This document shows positions 11,480-23,399 of a stretch of 64,000 nucleotides of DNA, piece by piece. Made by a program: the position numbers and the translations under genes. Numbering within the stretch: the stretch's first letter is position 1; the number at the start of each line of letters is the position of its first letter. The stretch spans positions 28,081,681-28,145,680 of the forward strand of contig OU612071.1 of the NCBI GenBank assembly GCA_914767715.1, read 5' to 3'. The stretch is from Membranipora membranacea (Eukaryota; Bryozoa; Gymnolaemata; Cheilostomatida; Membraniporidae). The notes beneath the pieces were generated by a model. The model had not been told where the DNA came from, made no database searches, and saw nothing but the letters and a program-made list of their open reading frames with translations.

Positions 11480-13211
11480 TTACAGGGGCAAGGTGTAATG
11501 ATGATAACAAGCTGGATCTTGGCCACAGTATTCTTCATCGTCTTCTTGAACTTGTGCGTTATCCGGATTCTCGTTCACGGCGACAGCGTCAATAGCTTCC
11601 AGTTGAATGTCATAAACCAAAGGACGGCTAAAATAGGATATTATTTGATTTCAAACACATTTGACTATGAGCGATTTTTATGTGACAATACAAAACATAT
11701 GCTGTATAAAATATCACGATTGATACCTACAAACTAATCATACTAGTGACTTATGGTATGTGTTCGGGATAAACAAAATTAAACTTTTAAAGGCATTAAA
11801 TATAATATACGCGCATTGTAAGTTGTTCATGAGTGTTTTCCTCACAACTCACCTGTAAGGGTGGGAATCAGACTCACTCATATTTGGCCTACAGTAATCC
11901 CCATCATCTACATTACCCCACACATTCATCTGATTCTCACGTATAGAGGCAGTGTGACTGTTCCTACAAAGTGATCCTGCTTGTGTTTTGGTGGTAAATT
12001 GAAGATGTGTGCCTAAGGCGTTTGATGATATCTGTTGATATTTTGTGTTCCATATAGCATATAGGAGGACACAAAGAAAATTCAATACTGCATAAGATTA
12101 AGTTCATATTCATGATAGTCTGAGAATAGTTTTACCGACTTATCTCCCTGTTCAACTTTACCTATGGGCTGAAGATTCTGTTGGCGGCTTTGCTCTCATC
12201 TTTACAATCACCACTCCAATGATGAGAGGACACAACACCACAATTACAGCAGTGGATATGGATATGATGGCTATCTGAGCAGTAGAATGTGGTATCTTCA
12301 TAGTAGTTTGAGCAGATGTCTCTTGCACTGAGTATTGAAACTTGAATAGTTGTCAAGCTTTGACACTATGCCAAGAACAATCGATTTAAGAGATATAATC
12401 AATTACTAGAACACCATTTAAATATCTAATCCAAGATAGGTAAAGCTGAACTTAATATCTTATAACAGCAATGACCTCCACAAATAATACTAGATGGCAC
12501 TACCATAAAAATGCGCAAAAGTTCCTTCAAGCTGTCGAATAGGAAAGAAATTCTCCCTCCAAAAAAAATATTGCTGACTGAATTCCTGGCAGAACTTTCA
12601 ACACAGGCGATGTAAGAATGTTTTTGGTTTTCGTTTTTGAATTTGTTTATGTCAAAAATATAAGACAAAGCACAAGCTTTTTTCAATTTCATATATCTTT
12701 GCCTACGTATAACCAAATTTTAATGTTATCTTACCAGTAGCAATGGTAGCTGTTGTAGTAGTTGGAATACTTGTAGCAGTGGAAGCTTTTGAAGTAGATA
12801 GAGCTGTTGTAGTAGTTGGAGTAATTGTGGTAGTTTGAGTATTTGGAGTCGTTTTAGTAGTTGTAGTAGTTGTAGTAGTTTGAGTAGTTGTAGTAGTTGT
12901 AGTAGTTGTAGTAGTTGTAGTAGTTAACAGATCTCAGACAAGCATTAGAATGATCAACGATGATAACCTGATCAGGAGACAGCTGGATGAAACCCAAAAT
13001 ATAATAGAACCTGGCATCTCCTCCCACCCCGTTCTGATATCCTTTTGACCGTGCTGCCCCCGCTATTAAAGATGAAGTTATCCCACATGTGGTTTTAATT
13101 GCGTTCTCTTCTGAGTAGAGGATATTACCAACTTTATACAAGTCAGACTCCAAATGGTAGACATCGGATTCAGTTGTAGCGTAAGCTGTCATCTCATTTT
13201 CAGATGACAGT
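11480..13211 (-). CDS. NHL-repeat single-pass membrane protein, 3' four exons
   Basis: Four exons join in phase on the minus strand. 13211-12735 encodes an NHL-like propeller segment (SLIAGAARSKGYQNGVGGDA, FIQLSPDQVIIVDHSNACLR), then a Thr/Pro-rich mucin-like stalk. 12327-12162 encodes a transmembrane helix (IAIISISTAVIVVLCPLIIG) followed by basic KMRAKPP. 11963-11853 and 11627-11480 encode an acidic cytoplasmic tail ending EEYCGQDPACYHHYTLPL. Donors and acceptors are good (GGTAAG, GGTAAA, GGTGAG; AG acceptors), with phases 1, 2 and 2 matching. NHL ectodomains usually bind proteins or glycans, and the ligand here is unknown. One problem: the NHL frame and the Thr frame differ by one base inside the trinucleotide repeat, so the gene is either damaged or carries an assembly indel. 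The 5' exons are not firmly identified. Confidence 0.7.
12852..12925. repeat. GTAGTT trinucleotide-type repeat inside the stalk-coding exon
   Basis: Repeated TTGTAGTAG units encode Thr runs on the minus strand in one frame and Asn-Tyr-Tyr runs in the frame continuous with the NHL segment. The switch between the two frames must happen here. Confidence 0.85.
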
Positions 13212-13949
13212 CTACGAAATATAGTAGAGATAAATCATATTTATTCTGATGCTAATTGCATTTTCAAATCGACAAAAAAAATTGTCTATCATCTCTGAGG
13301 TAATTTTAGGTAATGTTATCTCTGTTCTGTGACCATCCTGCCTCCATCTGACAAACAGTGGGTTATTTTTCCTCTTCAAGGATTTCTTTATTAAAATATA
13401 TCGCTCATAACTAAGATTTGTTTTTGAAAGGAAAATCTGAGGACAGTTACTTACATTAATCCACAAGCAGCACCTGCAACTTACAGAAAGCAGAATGTCC
13501 TCTCCTACAATTTATAAAATATTGAAATGATCATCTCTCTTAACCTATAATGCATATATTCATGATTATAGATGAAACAGAATTGCTGTAAATGTAAATC
13601 TCAAATAAATGCATTGATGGCTTATTTTCAATGTTCCAACTTCAGTTGTAGGATGGTTGCTTGGTTTTGAGTTGTCCGTCATGGCAAAAAATTCTAAGTT
13701 TCACATCAGGGATGTGTTTTCATGCCATTTTTTTGTCATTTAAAAGAACTTGCTTGGAAAACTTATTTTTTACGCTTGTCTATGCCCCTCGATAATTTCG
13801 AGCTTTCTACCCAACCTTTTATAAACAGGTTATAAAGAAAAGTGTAATCACTTCAGGTTAAGTGAGTCTCAGTTTATTAAAAGTATTTTGGCTTCAAGTT
13901 GCTGTAGAGTTATCCTCTCATTTTCATACAATTTCGTTCTTATTATGAA

Positions 13950-14065
13950 CTAGAAGTTATCCCACTTTGCCCAATTTTTCATATCCCGTCCTTGTATCCG
14001 GCTAAACATAGAGAATTCTTTACAGAAGAAGAATCTAGGATCAAAAATTGAATGTCTCCGAACAA
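13950..14065 (-). pseudogene. Probable decayed NHL exon
   Basis: The minus strand reads SSSVKNSLCLAGYKDGI, then after a stop and a two-base shift NWAKWDNF. The pattern LAG-x-x-DG-x(n)-A-x-F/W-x-x-F is typical of the start of an NHL blade, so this may belong to the gene ending at 11480. Stops and the frame break argue that it is not a functional exon as written. Confidence 0.3.
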
Positions 14066-14758
14066 AAGTTTTATCGGCATACAAGTTCTTCCTGTATACA
14101 GGTAATATTTCAAACTCCAAGCACCAAGCAGAACAATCGATTGTGTTAATATCATTAAAAAACTCTCCATAAACCCTTTTACTTGCAAGATAATAATTAG
14201 AATAGATAGCGATAGATATTTGATTTACAATTTTTAATCAAAATTCAATACTACTGCTTTTAATTTTTGCCGGACTGGGTAATAGTTTTTGAGCGGTTGG
14301 ATTAAATGAGGTCGCATAATTCATCTACTGGTACTTGAATCAACCCACCTTAACCAGTGTTATGAACAAAGTTCGAGCCAGGGATACCCATCAAACAATT
14401 ATAAAATATCTTAATCCTACGAAATACACAAGAAGGCCTGACACTATCACATTTCAAACAAGGATTTGTCAAGGAAACAATGTCAATTAAAAATAAGTGA
14501 AGTTTATCATGGTTGTTTCAAAAATAAATTACTGTCTTTCAAGCAAAATGTTTAAGAGTAGATTGGGCAGTGCTTCTGATCTGAGCAAAAATAAATGTCA
14601 CATTCAAATCCCAAATCCTTCCCTCAAAGAAGCCCTAATAGTAGTAGTATTGATATTATAGAGGCATATTATATCAGATATAAAATACTTTCTAGTTACT
14701 ATTCGATTATGATCAGGTAAACACCAGAGAAGGCATGAGAGAGATTTCATTTTGCAGC

Positions 14759-14977
14759 TTAATTTGAGCTAGAATATTCCCAAATGCAGTCACCAATAGC
14801 TCCTTGGGCATATGCCATCAACAGCTTGAAGTCAATATGGTTAGTTGGGTATCCAGATAAATCAGAGTATGAAAGGTATTTAATATGGTATCTACCTGTC
14901 ATGAGGATATTATTGTTCACTGTGTTGAGGGCTGTGATGCCATACAGAGAGCAAGGAGTTACAGGTAGCGCTGTCAC
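14759..14977 (-). CDS. Candidate upstream NHL exon
   Basis: The minus strand encodes LYGITALNTVNNNILMTGRY followed by HIKYLSYSDLSGYP. This fits an NHL blade (Y/P-x-GIT...N-x-ILMTGRYHI-x-YLS), similar in layout to the blade at 13211-12735. It lies 1.5 kb upstream on the same strand, so it could be an earlier exon of that gene. A possible acceptor (CTCTCTGTATGGCATCACAG) precedes ALNTV. Exact borders are unknown. Confidence 0.4.
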   Translation of the reverse strand: MTALPVTPCSLYGITALNTVNNNILMTGRYHIKYLSYSDLSGYPTNHIDFKLLMAYAQGAIGDCIWEYSSSN

Positions 14978-14989
14978 GATTTTTTATTT

Positions 14990-15140
14990 GGCTAGGACTG
15001 CCTCGATTCTGATTGTGGCATCGATTTTCCCGATTTCGATTTTTCGATTTTACACCTTCGCTTTCAAACAACCCTTGTCCCAATTTCGATTTTCGATTTC
15101 TCCATATCGGTACTTTCGATTTTAGGTATCGATATATAGT
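14990..15140. repeat. Cluster of TCGATTTT motifs
   Basis: About nine copies of TCGATTT(T) occur in roughly 150 bp, unevenly spaced (for example CGATTTCGATTTTTCGATTT). They end in a GGTATCGATATATAG palindromic patch. This looks like a decayed simple repeat or the core of an unclassified element. Confidence 0.65.
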
Positions 15141-16440
15141 TATAATCTTTGAGATTAGTTAGCGAGTGAATTGAAGTGTGATCAGGTATTATGTGAATGA
15201 AAAGAGGAATCGTAATAACCATATATCGACCATAGTAACCGTGACAATGAATTTACCGCTGTGCGATAGACTTCAGCTGTCACCTTATTAAATCGCGATA
15301 ATGAGGAGTGATCGATTAGGTATTCCCGATATGAATCGCACTAGTTACAGGGGTCTTAGCCCATGATTATATTCAAAATTATATTGCGCTCGCCTAAATT
15401 ATTAGCCGTTGTTTTGTAAGCCTTATGCCAGCAATGACTGCTGGTATGCCTACCTGTAAATATGAGAACACTACATAGCAAATCATTTGATTGTAGGACT
15501 AAACAGAGAGACATTGCGACAACTCAAACCAACGCAATTATGAGATTATGTCCATTTAATCTTGTCACCAAACAATAGCTCGAGCGCCTGTTTTAAAAAC
15601 AATTTTATTTAGCCACACAATTACACATCATTATGAAAAGCAGCACATGATAACCCTATATGAGAAGAATGCTGTGTGTACAGCCTCTGCTTAGAATTGA
15701 AATTGCTAGAATAATAAATTATGCTGTGTTAAACATTGTCCAGCTCCTATCTCAATTTTAACTTATGAATCCCAATGCTCAGTACCAAGACATGGACATA
15801 TTTTGGTAACCTTCCCTTTATCATGATAGATAGATTGCAATTCAGTATTCATAGATCAGTTTCTTGCAAAAATCTGTAAGCAAAGATTTACCCATGCCTG
15901 CCTATTGCCAAGCCCTCGGGACTAACCAAACCCATGACCTCCAATACATGCGTGCTTAGCAACTGACACTCTTAGTGTATACCACCAACTCTTAAATCAA
16001 TTTCGTTCTTCTTAGCACTAAAATATAATCTATTTCAGCCACAATTATCAAATTTAAAGATGCATTGCCGTTTGACTAAATAAGCCATCACAAAAGTACA
16101 AGGAAGTTCTTTTCGGACCGACAGAGTCAGTATATTGTGGAGGCATGTGTCATATGAGATTATAATAATATTAATAACCATTCACATCATGGTTTCACTG
16201 GCTTGCTATGCTTGGCTCAGGGAGGCTCTACTGGTCGTGGAGCAAGTCAATTGAATAGTATAAAACTCATGCACTTTCCCCAACAATCTGTTGTTTGACA
16301 AAGGTGAGCTAACCTATATATACATGGAAATTACAACTTAACTACACATGAATAAAAAATCTTGTTGAGATATTAAACATTGAAATAAGATGGGAAACCA
16401 AACCAGACCAATTGTGCCCAAAGACTCATTTCCACATTTG
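15141..16440. other. No gene seen
   Basis: AT-rich sequence with short frames only and no recognised repeat. Confidence 0.55.
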
Positions 16441-16444
16441 ATGT

Positions 16445-16829
16445 TTAAAGGGCAACCAAGGTTTCAAACAACTTCTCGTTGATGGCCATTGATTAATAGC
16501 AGATTGCACCTTCTGCATGGGGAAAAAGACAAAATATAATTCGGATGATTATTCAGCCAAAATTTTTGTGAAACATTTCTTCCATCAGCCACTCAAACTC
16601 AGCTAAAAGAGAATACCACATAGCAGTTTCCTGTTCCTGTTATTATTTAGCCTGTGCTCTATAATTATTACAGCAAAGTCTTGGAACCTCCCCTAAACTG
16701 AAGTGTTACCCAGCTTAGAGTCAGCAACTACTTTGAGTTTTGCATCGCGTAATGCACAAAGCTGATGCTGCCCAGCACATTATTTCCTACCCATTAATGC
16801 ATTGCTGCGAAACCTTGGTTGCCCTTTAA
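16445..16829. mobile_element. TTAA-flanked MITE, copy 1 (385 bp)
   Basis: The element starts TTAA-AGGGCAACCAAGGTTTC and ends with the exact reverse complement, GAAACCTTGGTTGCCCT-TTAA. The interior has no ORF. Near-identical copies occur at 50343-50714, a deleted copy at 60797-60880 and an old partial at about 28765-28975. TTAA at both ends suggests a 4-bp TTAA target duplication, as in piggyBac and Kolobok elements. Confidence 0.85.
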
Positions 16830-17833
16830 TGATGAGATTTTCTGCTAAATTACTCGATTTGAATCAGCACCATCAATAATTTATTTTAGATTTTAGATCT
16901 CAAGTTGTTATTCAGTGTAAAACGGCTTGTTCACTAAAATTACATCCTTGATCAAAAAGGGTTGAAAAATTAGAGATAAGATTTCAACTTCCTTGTCTGA
17001 TTTATGTGAAACAAGTAGTGTTGTGGTATTTTAGCTTTCACTAAACAATTGAATTTTGTCACATGATGCTCATGAAAACATTTAATATATATCTCTATAG
17101 TTTATGTCTACTATAAAATCTCACAGAAAAAATTAATTGGTTTCTTCTGACAATAACTTGATGTTAATAATCTCAAATCATAGAAAGCTCAAGCACAGTA
17201 ATGGCTTTTCAAAGAAGTGATAAGAAAAATCTCCATACCTCTACTCTTCACACTCTTTACTTGAATAAACGCTGACGGCCGTTAATCAATTAGCTACAGT
17301 TGTATCTTTGATTGACTAAATGAAGCCATTTTAAGAAAGTTTAGAAATATTTGAAATGCCATTGAAATCATTCTTTTGGATGACTCATTCCCTGATCATG
17401 TTTCAAGAGATTTGCTCTCTTCCTCTCATAAGACCATAACACTAAGAATTCTTCAACTTCAACAAAAGGACTAATGAAAAACGACAAGAGTCTACAATAA
17501 TCATGCGCCTATGTGTCCTTGCACTTCTAAACAAACTTAGTCCTCCCAACCCCCGAAAGACAGATATGATATTGAATTTTGTGATGAGGTTTTTATACCA
17601 CTGACAGTGACCCGGCAAAGTTTGAGCATTAAAGAAATATTAGCTGGTCAAAATAGGTTTAATATATCTCGTACCATGATCTTTGAAGACAAAAATGGTA
17701 CGAACACACTGTCTTGTAAGTTAAATCAAAATACCATCAAAGTCATCGAAATCTCAACTCTAAGGCTTGAGAACTTTAAGAGATATGATTGTAACTTCCT
17801 CAAAGGGTCATGTGAAATAAGTTAACACATCAC
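16830..17833. other. No gene seen
   Basis: Short frames only. A 72-codon open frame at 17607-17825 has no domain, and no splice signals frame it. Confidence 0.5.
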
Positions 17834-18097
17834 AGGGCCGTAGATGAGGAAAAGTCTTGGGGGAGGCGCAAAAAGTATGGGGTTGTGAAGTGGCTCTAGG
17901 TTGGATCTTATAAGCCCCTCCTGTGTAGTCTGGGGTTGATCTCCAGCCTCTATAGCGTTTTAATGATATGAATTGAAAATGGAAGTTCCGAATGAGCTGA
18001 TTCTGACATGGAATATTCGATTATAGCATTTTTAGGCCACTCTATTGAGCATTCTAGGGGAGGCAATGCGTCCCTGCCTCCCCTAGAACTACAGGCT
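17834..18097. mobile_element. Possible hAT-like MITE
   Basis: The left end AGGGCCGTAG and right end CTACAGGCTT are imperfect inverted repeats. The flanks CACATCAC and TTGCATCAC could be a decayed 8-bp target duplication. A perfect 12-bp stem (CTAGGGGAGGCA / TGCCTCCCCTAG) lies near the right end at 18054-18086. There is no ORF. Confidence 0.4.
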
Positions 18098-19349
18098 TGC
18101 ATCACTTTAATTAACTCAATGTCAGTGGGTCATATGTAATCTGAAGATGACTGGGAAGTTCAATTTGCACTTCGTATTTTATGACACACTTTTTGCAAAA
18201 ATACATTGTTTGATAGATTTTGTTTGAATTAGATTAAAGTTTCAACACATGGTCCGAATTAGTTTTTTAACTCGCTCTTGCAAATACTGTAAATTCTGTC
18301 AATTTGCTATATACTGTGTTCACATAGCACCTCTCATGCGTCTGCCAAGTTTTTACAACATATTATTATCATGTTAATACTGTTACCTCAAAATTGATTG
18401 TTTTGCCGAATAAGGCACCATATCTCTTAGCTTTGTCGGTTCAATACACGGACACAAACTATATTAAATTTCTCACTTTCTCACTTGATCAATATGTAAC
18501 AACAGATTGAAAAAAAACAGAGTTTGTTCACCTGGGAACGGAAAATCTGAATGTTCTAGGCTAGTAGACAAGTTGCCTTCTTACAACAAGAGAGGGTAAA
18601 TCACACACAACATGTGAAGTCATGTCTTTTACAACACAGCTATGTAAGCTGCAGAACCTAGGAGCATGGTATGTAGTGATCAACTACAACCCACCGGCAT
18701 GCTTGATTCACAGGTAAATTACGTTTCATAACTGCTCTTCATCTGTCATACCACTTCAGACCTAGTAATATCGTTTATACCTTCAAATATCCAAGTTTCG
18801 TATCATTGGTTATTCGACCAACTCGAGGCTGAATATCCTAGCAGAACAGACACTCCTCTTGTATTCGTTGTTACTCAAACTGATTTTGTAAAGACTTACA
18901 CCTTTCTGTCCAAGAAGGAGGATACTCCATATAAAAGGTGTTTTGTTTAGCTTTCAAATCTGTCAGGCAAATTTCCTTCTCGACTTTTGTCGTGTTAAGC
19001 TGTTCACTCAACTTAACTGAACTAAACTAATGTCTCATAGTTTAGATATCTTTTCAAGATTCAATTTTATTCTTGAATTATAAACTAAACAGTAATCTAC
19101 CAAAAAAAGAGTGATCTATAATCATACCAGTTTAAACACGTTCCAAGGCTCTCCAACAACAACTGCACAGCCTCGATGATCACCCTGTTTATACGCACCG
19201 GGTGTCGTTCACCAAGGGTAGGTATGGGTCTAAAATCAAAAAACCTATAAAACTCAATAAAACTCCTGATGCTTTTGAAAATGCCGAGGTTGCATTTTGC
19301 TGATGATGCTGATGATGATAAAAGTGATTTAATGATGCATGATACTTAC
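18098..19349. other. No gene seen
   Basis: AT-rich sequence without recognisable coding or repeat structure. Confidence 0.5.
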
Positions 19350-19467
19350 AAAATCCCGAATTCACTAAACAACACAAACCAGTTGGGTCATTAAACATAA
19401 TATTATTATACATAAGACATTCAAAACTTTCCACTTGGAGATTGGCTTTTGCTCTTTGATCACTCAA
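19350..19467 (-). CDS. Weak candidate exon, Cys-containing
   Basis: From an ATG at 19467 the minus strand reads MSDQRAKANLQVESFECLMY, then FNDPTGLCCLVNSGF, and reaches a consensus donor (TTTTGTAAGT) near 19350. It could be an orphan first exon or a 3' exon of the transposase-like gene just upstream. No partner exon was found. Confidence 0.2.
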
Positions 19468-19889
19468 TCAACATAACTTAATTAAAACATAAAATGTAAT
19501 TAGTTTTTTAATGTTACACTTTATCAATTTCAAGGAGATTAATTGTAGAGTAGGTGATTGATATGATATGATATGGATAGCAATAGTTCGCTTCAATAGA
19601 TAGATTGTATCTTATTGTATAATAGTTTTAATCCCGATCAAGCAACATAAACATTGAGTACTATCCAAATAACACACCATCCGCACACACTAGAAATGAA
19701 TGACAATAAATAGATCAATCCCCGCTGTAGCATAATAGATAAATGAAAACAAATCATGCTGTTTTAATAACGCTGTGGTTTCTTGCGCAGTTGAGATTGT
19801 AATATGTAACCTAGTTTATATTCAACAGCTGTGAAACGTAGATGTTAAATTTGTAATAAAAGGACTAACTCTAAAAGCATAGTTGTTAA

Positions 19890-22800
19890 TATACAAAAGT
19901 CAACGCGTATATACCCAGAGATACAACAGACTTCGCAGAGGCAACAAGCACGAGATATGTAGAACAACATTTACTTCTCTTCATGTAGTTTTTCTTTTTC
20001 TGACCCCTTTTGCGTTTGGGATGGGCACACTTAGGATAGAGAGGATCGTTGTGATGGTGAACATTGACTATGTGATTTTCCAAAGAGCGCCATTTGCTTT
20101 CCACATTATCACTCCATTGTAATGTATTTCCAGGTGTGGATGCTGCCACCCAATACATATGTTTGACAATAACTGGCTGCCATGCTGCGATTAATCCGCT
20201 CATGCTTGCTAGCTGCTTTCACATCTTTTTTCAAACCTAAAATAGAAACATGATGTGGTACCATTGAAAACAATGGCTTGTCATTGAGAGGAATACTCAA
20301 ATTTATGCCTTTTTAATGGATGGATGAATTATGCTTGGACCCCTATCTGTATCTGTATAGGTTGCATAAGTCACGTAAGGTAGGCCTCACAAGAGCTTGT
20401 AATAATCTATTGCCATCGTTACCATCACAGATTTATGTTTGGCTCACATCAATGCATGAATTAGTCGCAGACCATTGCAAAACTGTGTTGCATGTTTGTA
20501 TGGTGTTAGGGTATTTATCCTTTTCTGGGATGGTTTCATCACACAAAAATCAAAACAAAGATTAATCTTGAGGTTTTGTGGTCTTAGCATCGATATGATT
20601 TGAGCAGCAATTTCTAAAGAGCTGACTCTTTCTACGGCATAAATATTTTCATAGTCAAACTTGCCAAAACTCATTACTTAGATCGGTCAGCGCCTGGTCT
20701 GATTAACGGGTATGAAGATTTCAACACAAATTATTTTTAGAATCACCTTATTAGCGAGAGTGAACATTAGGAGATAATAAAATTGCTTACTCTTAGCGGT
20801 ATGCCATGTATCCAAATAAAGAATAATCTCTGGATTGTCGGAGAATTCCGCTTCCCTATTAGGGCCATATGTATCCCTCATAAAGGCCCGAATCTGCATG
20901 TGCCGGTCACTTACAAATACATCAACCTTCAGCTTCCATCCAAATACCTGCCCTAAACATTGTTTGAAGCCTATCATTTCCATTGCATTGGAATTACCCG
21001 TTGTCTACAACATCAGATGAAATAACAATACTTATGTAATACAATATTGCTCTCTCATCCATCATAAATATGTTGACAACGCTTGTTTGCTGAGTCATGA
21101 TCTTCGATATATGGCTAAGATTAGAAGACATTTCATCTATTTCAATAAATTCTGACAGCCACTCAGCCCCTCAGCCCTTGTATTATATTGTGGTTATATT
21201 CATAGTTTGTGTGTCTAAAACTTGTATATTTATGTTTTACCAACCTGCACGCATTTTAGAGTGAGAAATTTGTTTCTAACTGTATCCATTAGCGAATAGC
21301 ATCCATACTTAGCACTGAAATTACATTACATAATTCCAATATCAAAAACAGTCAGGCGTAAATGTGCATTATTATATAACTCAGTTATAATGAGGAAATA
21401 AAAGACGTATTTCAGTCTACAACCAATCCAGCTAAACATCTCATCTTTCTCAGTCAAATCATGGTAAAAATAATCATAAAATCATAATTATACCTGTGAC
21501 CCATACTATCACACCTGCCATCTCCGGCAAAAACCAGACCACATCCGTCTTTTTTAATTCCCCTCACCAAGTCAGCTTGCGCCTTCTGCCATACATTCCG
21601 CACTACTTTATGAATATACAGCTTCTGATGCTTGAGAAAGGTTTGGCGGCTGGCAATCCTTACTCTTGCAAAACTGAACACTCTGCAAGAAAGGAAGCTA
21701 TTTAATTAAATTGACGTCATTCATTCTTCCTGCAACTCAAGATTATGACTTTATCAGAGTTTCCCTTTAGTAGAAATAGAAACAAATTTTTACTTTAGGA
21801 ATTTGCTAGTGATACCTCCAGAAAATAGTAGCGTACAGCTGAGAAGATAATTGAGGGCATACATTCTGGTATTCCCAGCTTTTTCAGATGTACTCTTTGT
21901 GTAGCAGTATCCACAATCTGGGCATGTGACCTTCAGTATTAGCACAGCTCCAAACACTTCTTTACTCACTGCAGCATCTTTAGAAACAAAATTATTTTAC
22001 ATAACACCCGATTCAAATTTTTAAAAAATTATAATACCTGAACCAACTTCCCTACCATGACAAACTTTTCAACACAAAATACCAAATAGCCATTTAGTTT
22101 CTGACCTGTTTTGGAGCATCGGCGACAAACTGAGAGTGCCCATAAGAGAAACGTCCATGGAATAATGTACTTCTCTTCGCTCCAAGGATTTCTGTTGTCA
22201 ACTCTGCAATTGAATTGTTGACAGACTGGTATAAGCCTAGAACTAATGTTATAAATCAAAAGTGCTGTAAAAAAATGTGTTGACAAATCAGATTGACAGT
22301 GCAACATTCTAATGATGTACCGATCTGAGTTAAATAGTTATATATGATATTATGCAACATGCCACAAAGGTGCAGTTTCTTGTCAAATTGATAGCGCTGA
22401 TCGCTCTAAAGTAAAATTATTACGGAAGCTTATCTTTGCTGAAACTTTGAGCTAATATGCAACTCGCTCTCTTTCAGCATTTTCATCGTCAGACTTGTAG
22501 TCGATGAATGACTTATTAGGATCATAGTCAGGATCCTGATTATAATGAGTACTATCCTGGCTGATAGCAGCAGCATCTGCCTGTTCACCACTAAAATAAA
22601 AAATGAAGCACATATTTTTCTCCCATTCTTTTCGGTACGGTTTCACGGTCAGTATTATGATAATGAGAGCAACACTCCGCCATCTTTGAATTACTTCGAA
22701 AATGGCTACGTGTATTTTAGCCTTACTCACCTAGAACCGACAGATACTGAATCACAACTAGGAAGCTCTTCTAACTTAATAGCTGAAGCTGTGTCACATT

Positions 22801-23334
22801 TTGAGGTTGTTGCCACAGGTGGGAGTACAGGTTGGGAAATGGTGGTAGGTAGAACAGAGGGCACCGCATTCGGTAGAATCCGCAGACTAAAAACGCAACA
22901 ATGAATTTATTGTCAAGAGTTTGTCAATTTAGCCAACTTGGCATAAAATCAAAGAAAATATTGTAGTACCAACTGCCCAATTTGTTTTATTGAAATACAT
23001 GAGATGCTGCTAGTATTTATAATACATAGGAAAAAAATTTGGTCTCACTAATTTGTAACTGTGATCAAATTAAAGTATCAATAACATAATTCCAAGCTTA
23101 CCGAAGTTTCTTGTCTCCTTTTTTCAAACTGTCATGACTCTCCTTCCACTTTTCAAAATTTGAGAAACACTCCTTTGCAAAATGTTTGTGGCAAATCGAC
23201 ATCGAGTCAGTGTGATGTATCATAGGAAAATTATCCCTGAGGTAATCCCGCCACTCAATTTCAAATCTGTATGATTTCGGCCATTGGAAGGCACCCACAG
23301 TGCTTTGACAGATACAGCATTTTCTGTTAACCAT
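19890..23334 (-). CDS. THAP zinc finger / transposase-like protein, multi-exon, one frameshift
   Basis: Exons read on the minus strand: 23334-23102 (THAP finger, MVNRKCCICQSTVGAFQWPK ... SICHKHFAKECF), 22886-22731, 22590 to about 22460 (acidic), about 22264-22106 (SEEKYIIPWTFLLWALSVCR), 21977-21816 (VTCPDCGYCYTKS), 21680-21494 (GLVFAGDGRCDSMGH), 21314-21245 (SAKYGCYSLMDTVRN), 21004-20791 (VDVFVSDRHMQIRAFMRDTY, YLDTWHTAK) and 20236 to about 19935 (KHMYWVAASTPGN, VNVHHHNDPLYPKC). Most junctions keep phase. The GDGR, D-R-H and D-W-H motifs fit a widespread THAP plus RNase H-like transposase family that binds DNA ends. A one-base shift after KAASKHE breaks the last exon, and the third-to-fourth exon junction is unresolved. 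It is a transposon gene or a domesticated derivative. Confidence 0.75.
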
Positions 23335-23399
23335 GGTTACTGCTCTAGATAGAAAACTGGCAATACTAAGCCAGATCAATACATCGCTAAAGTATTTCA

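Noticed and set aside
12854-13192. Asn-Tyr-Tyr repeat as a real protein end
   Set aside because: The alternative Thr frame joins in phase to the transmembrane exons, so the Asn-Tyr reading is probably the wrong frame of the repeat.
16445-16829. Target duplication TGATG around MITE copy 1
   Set aside because: TGATG occurs near both ends, but copy 2 does not show an equivalent clear duplication; TTAA fits both ends of the two full-length copies.
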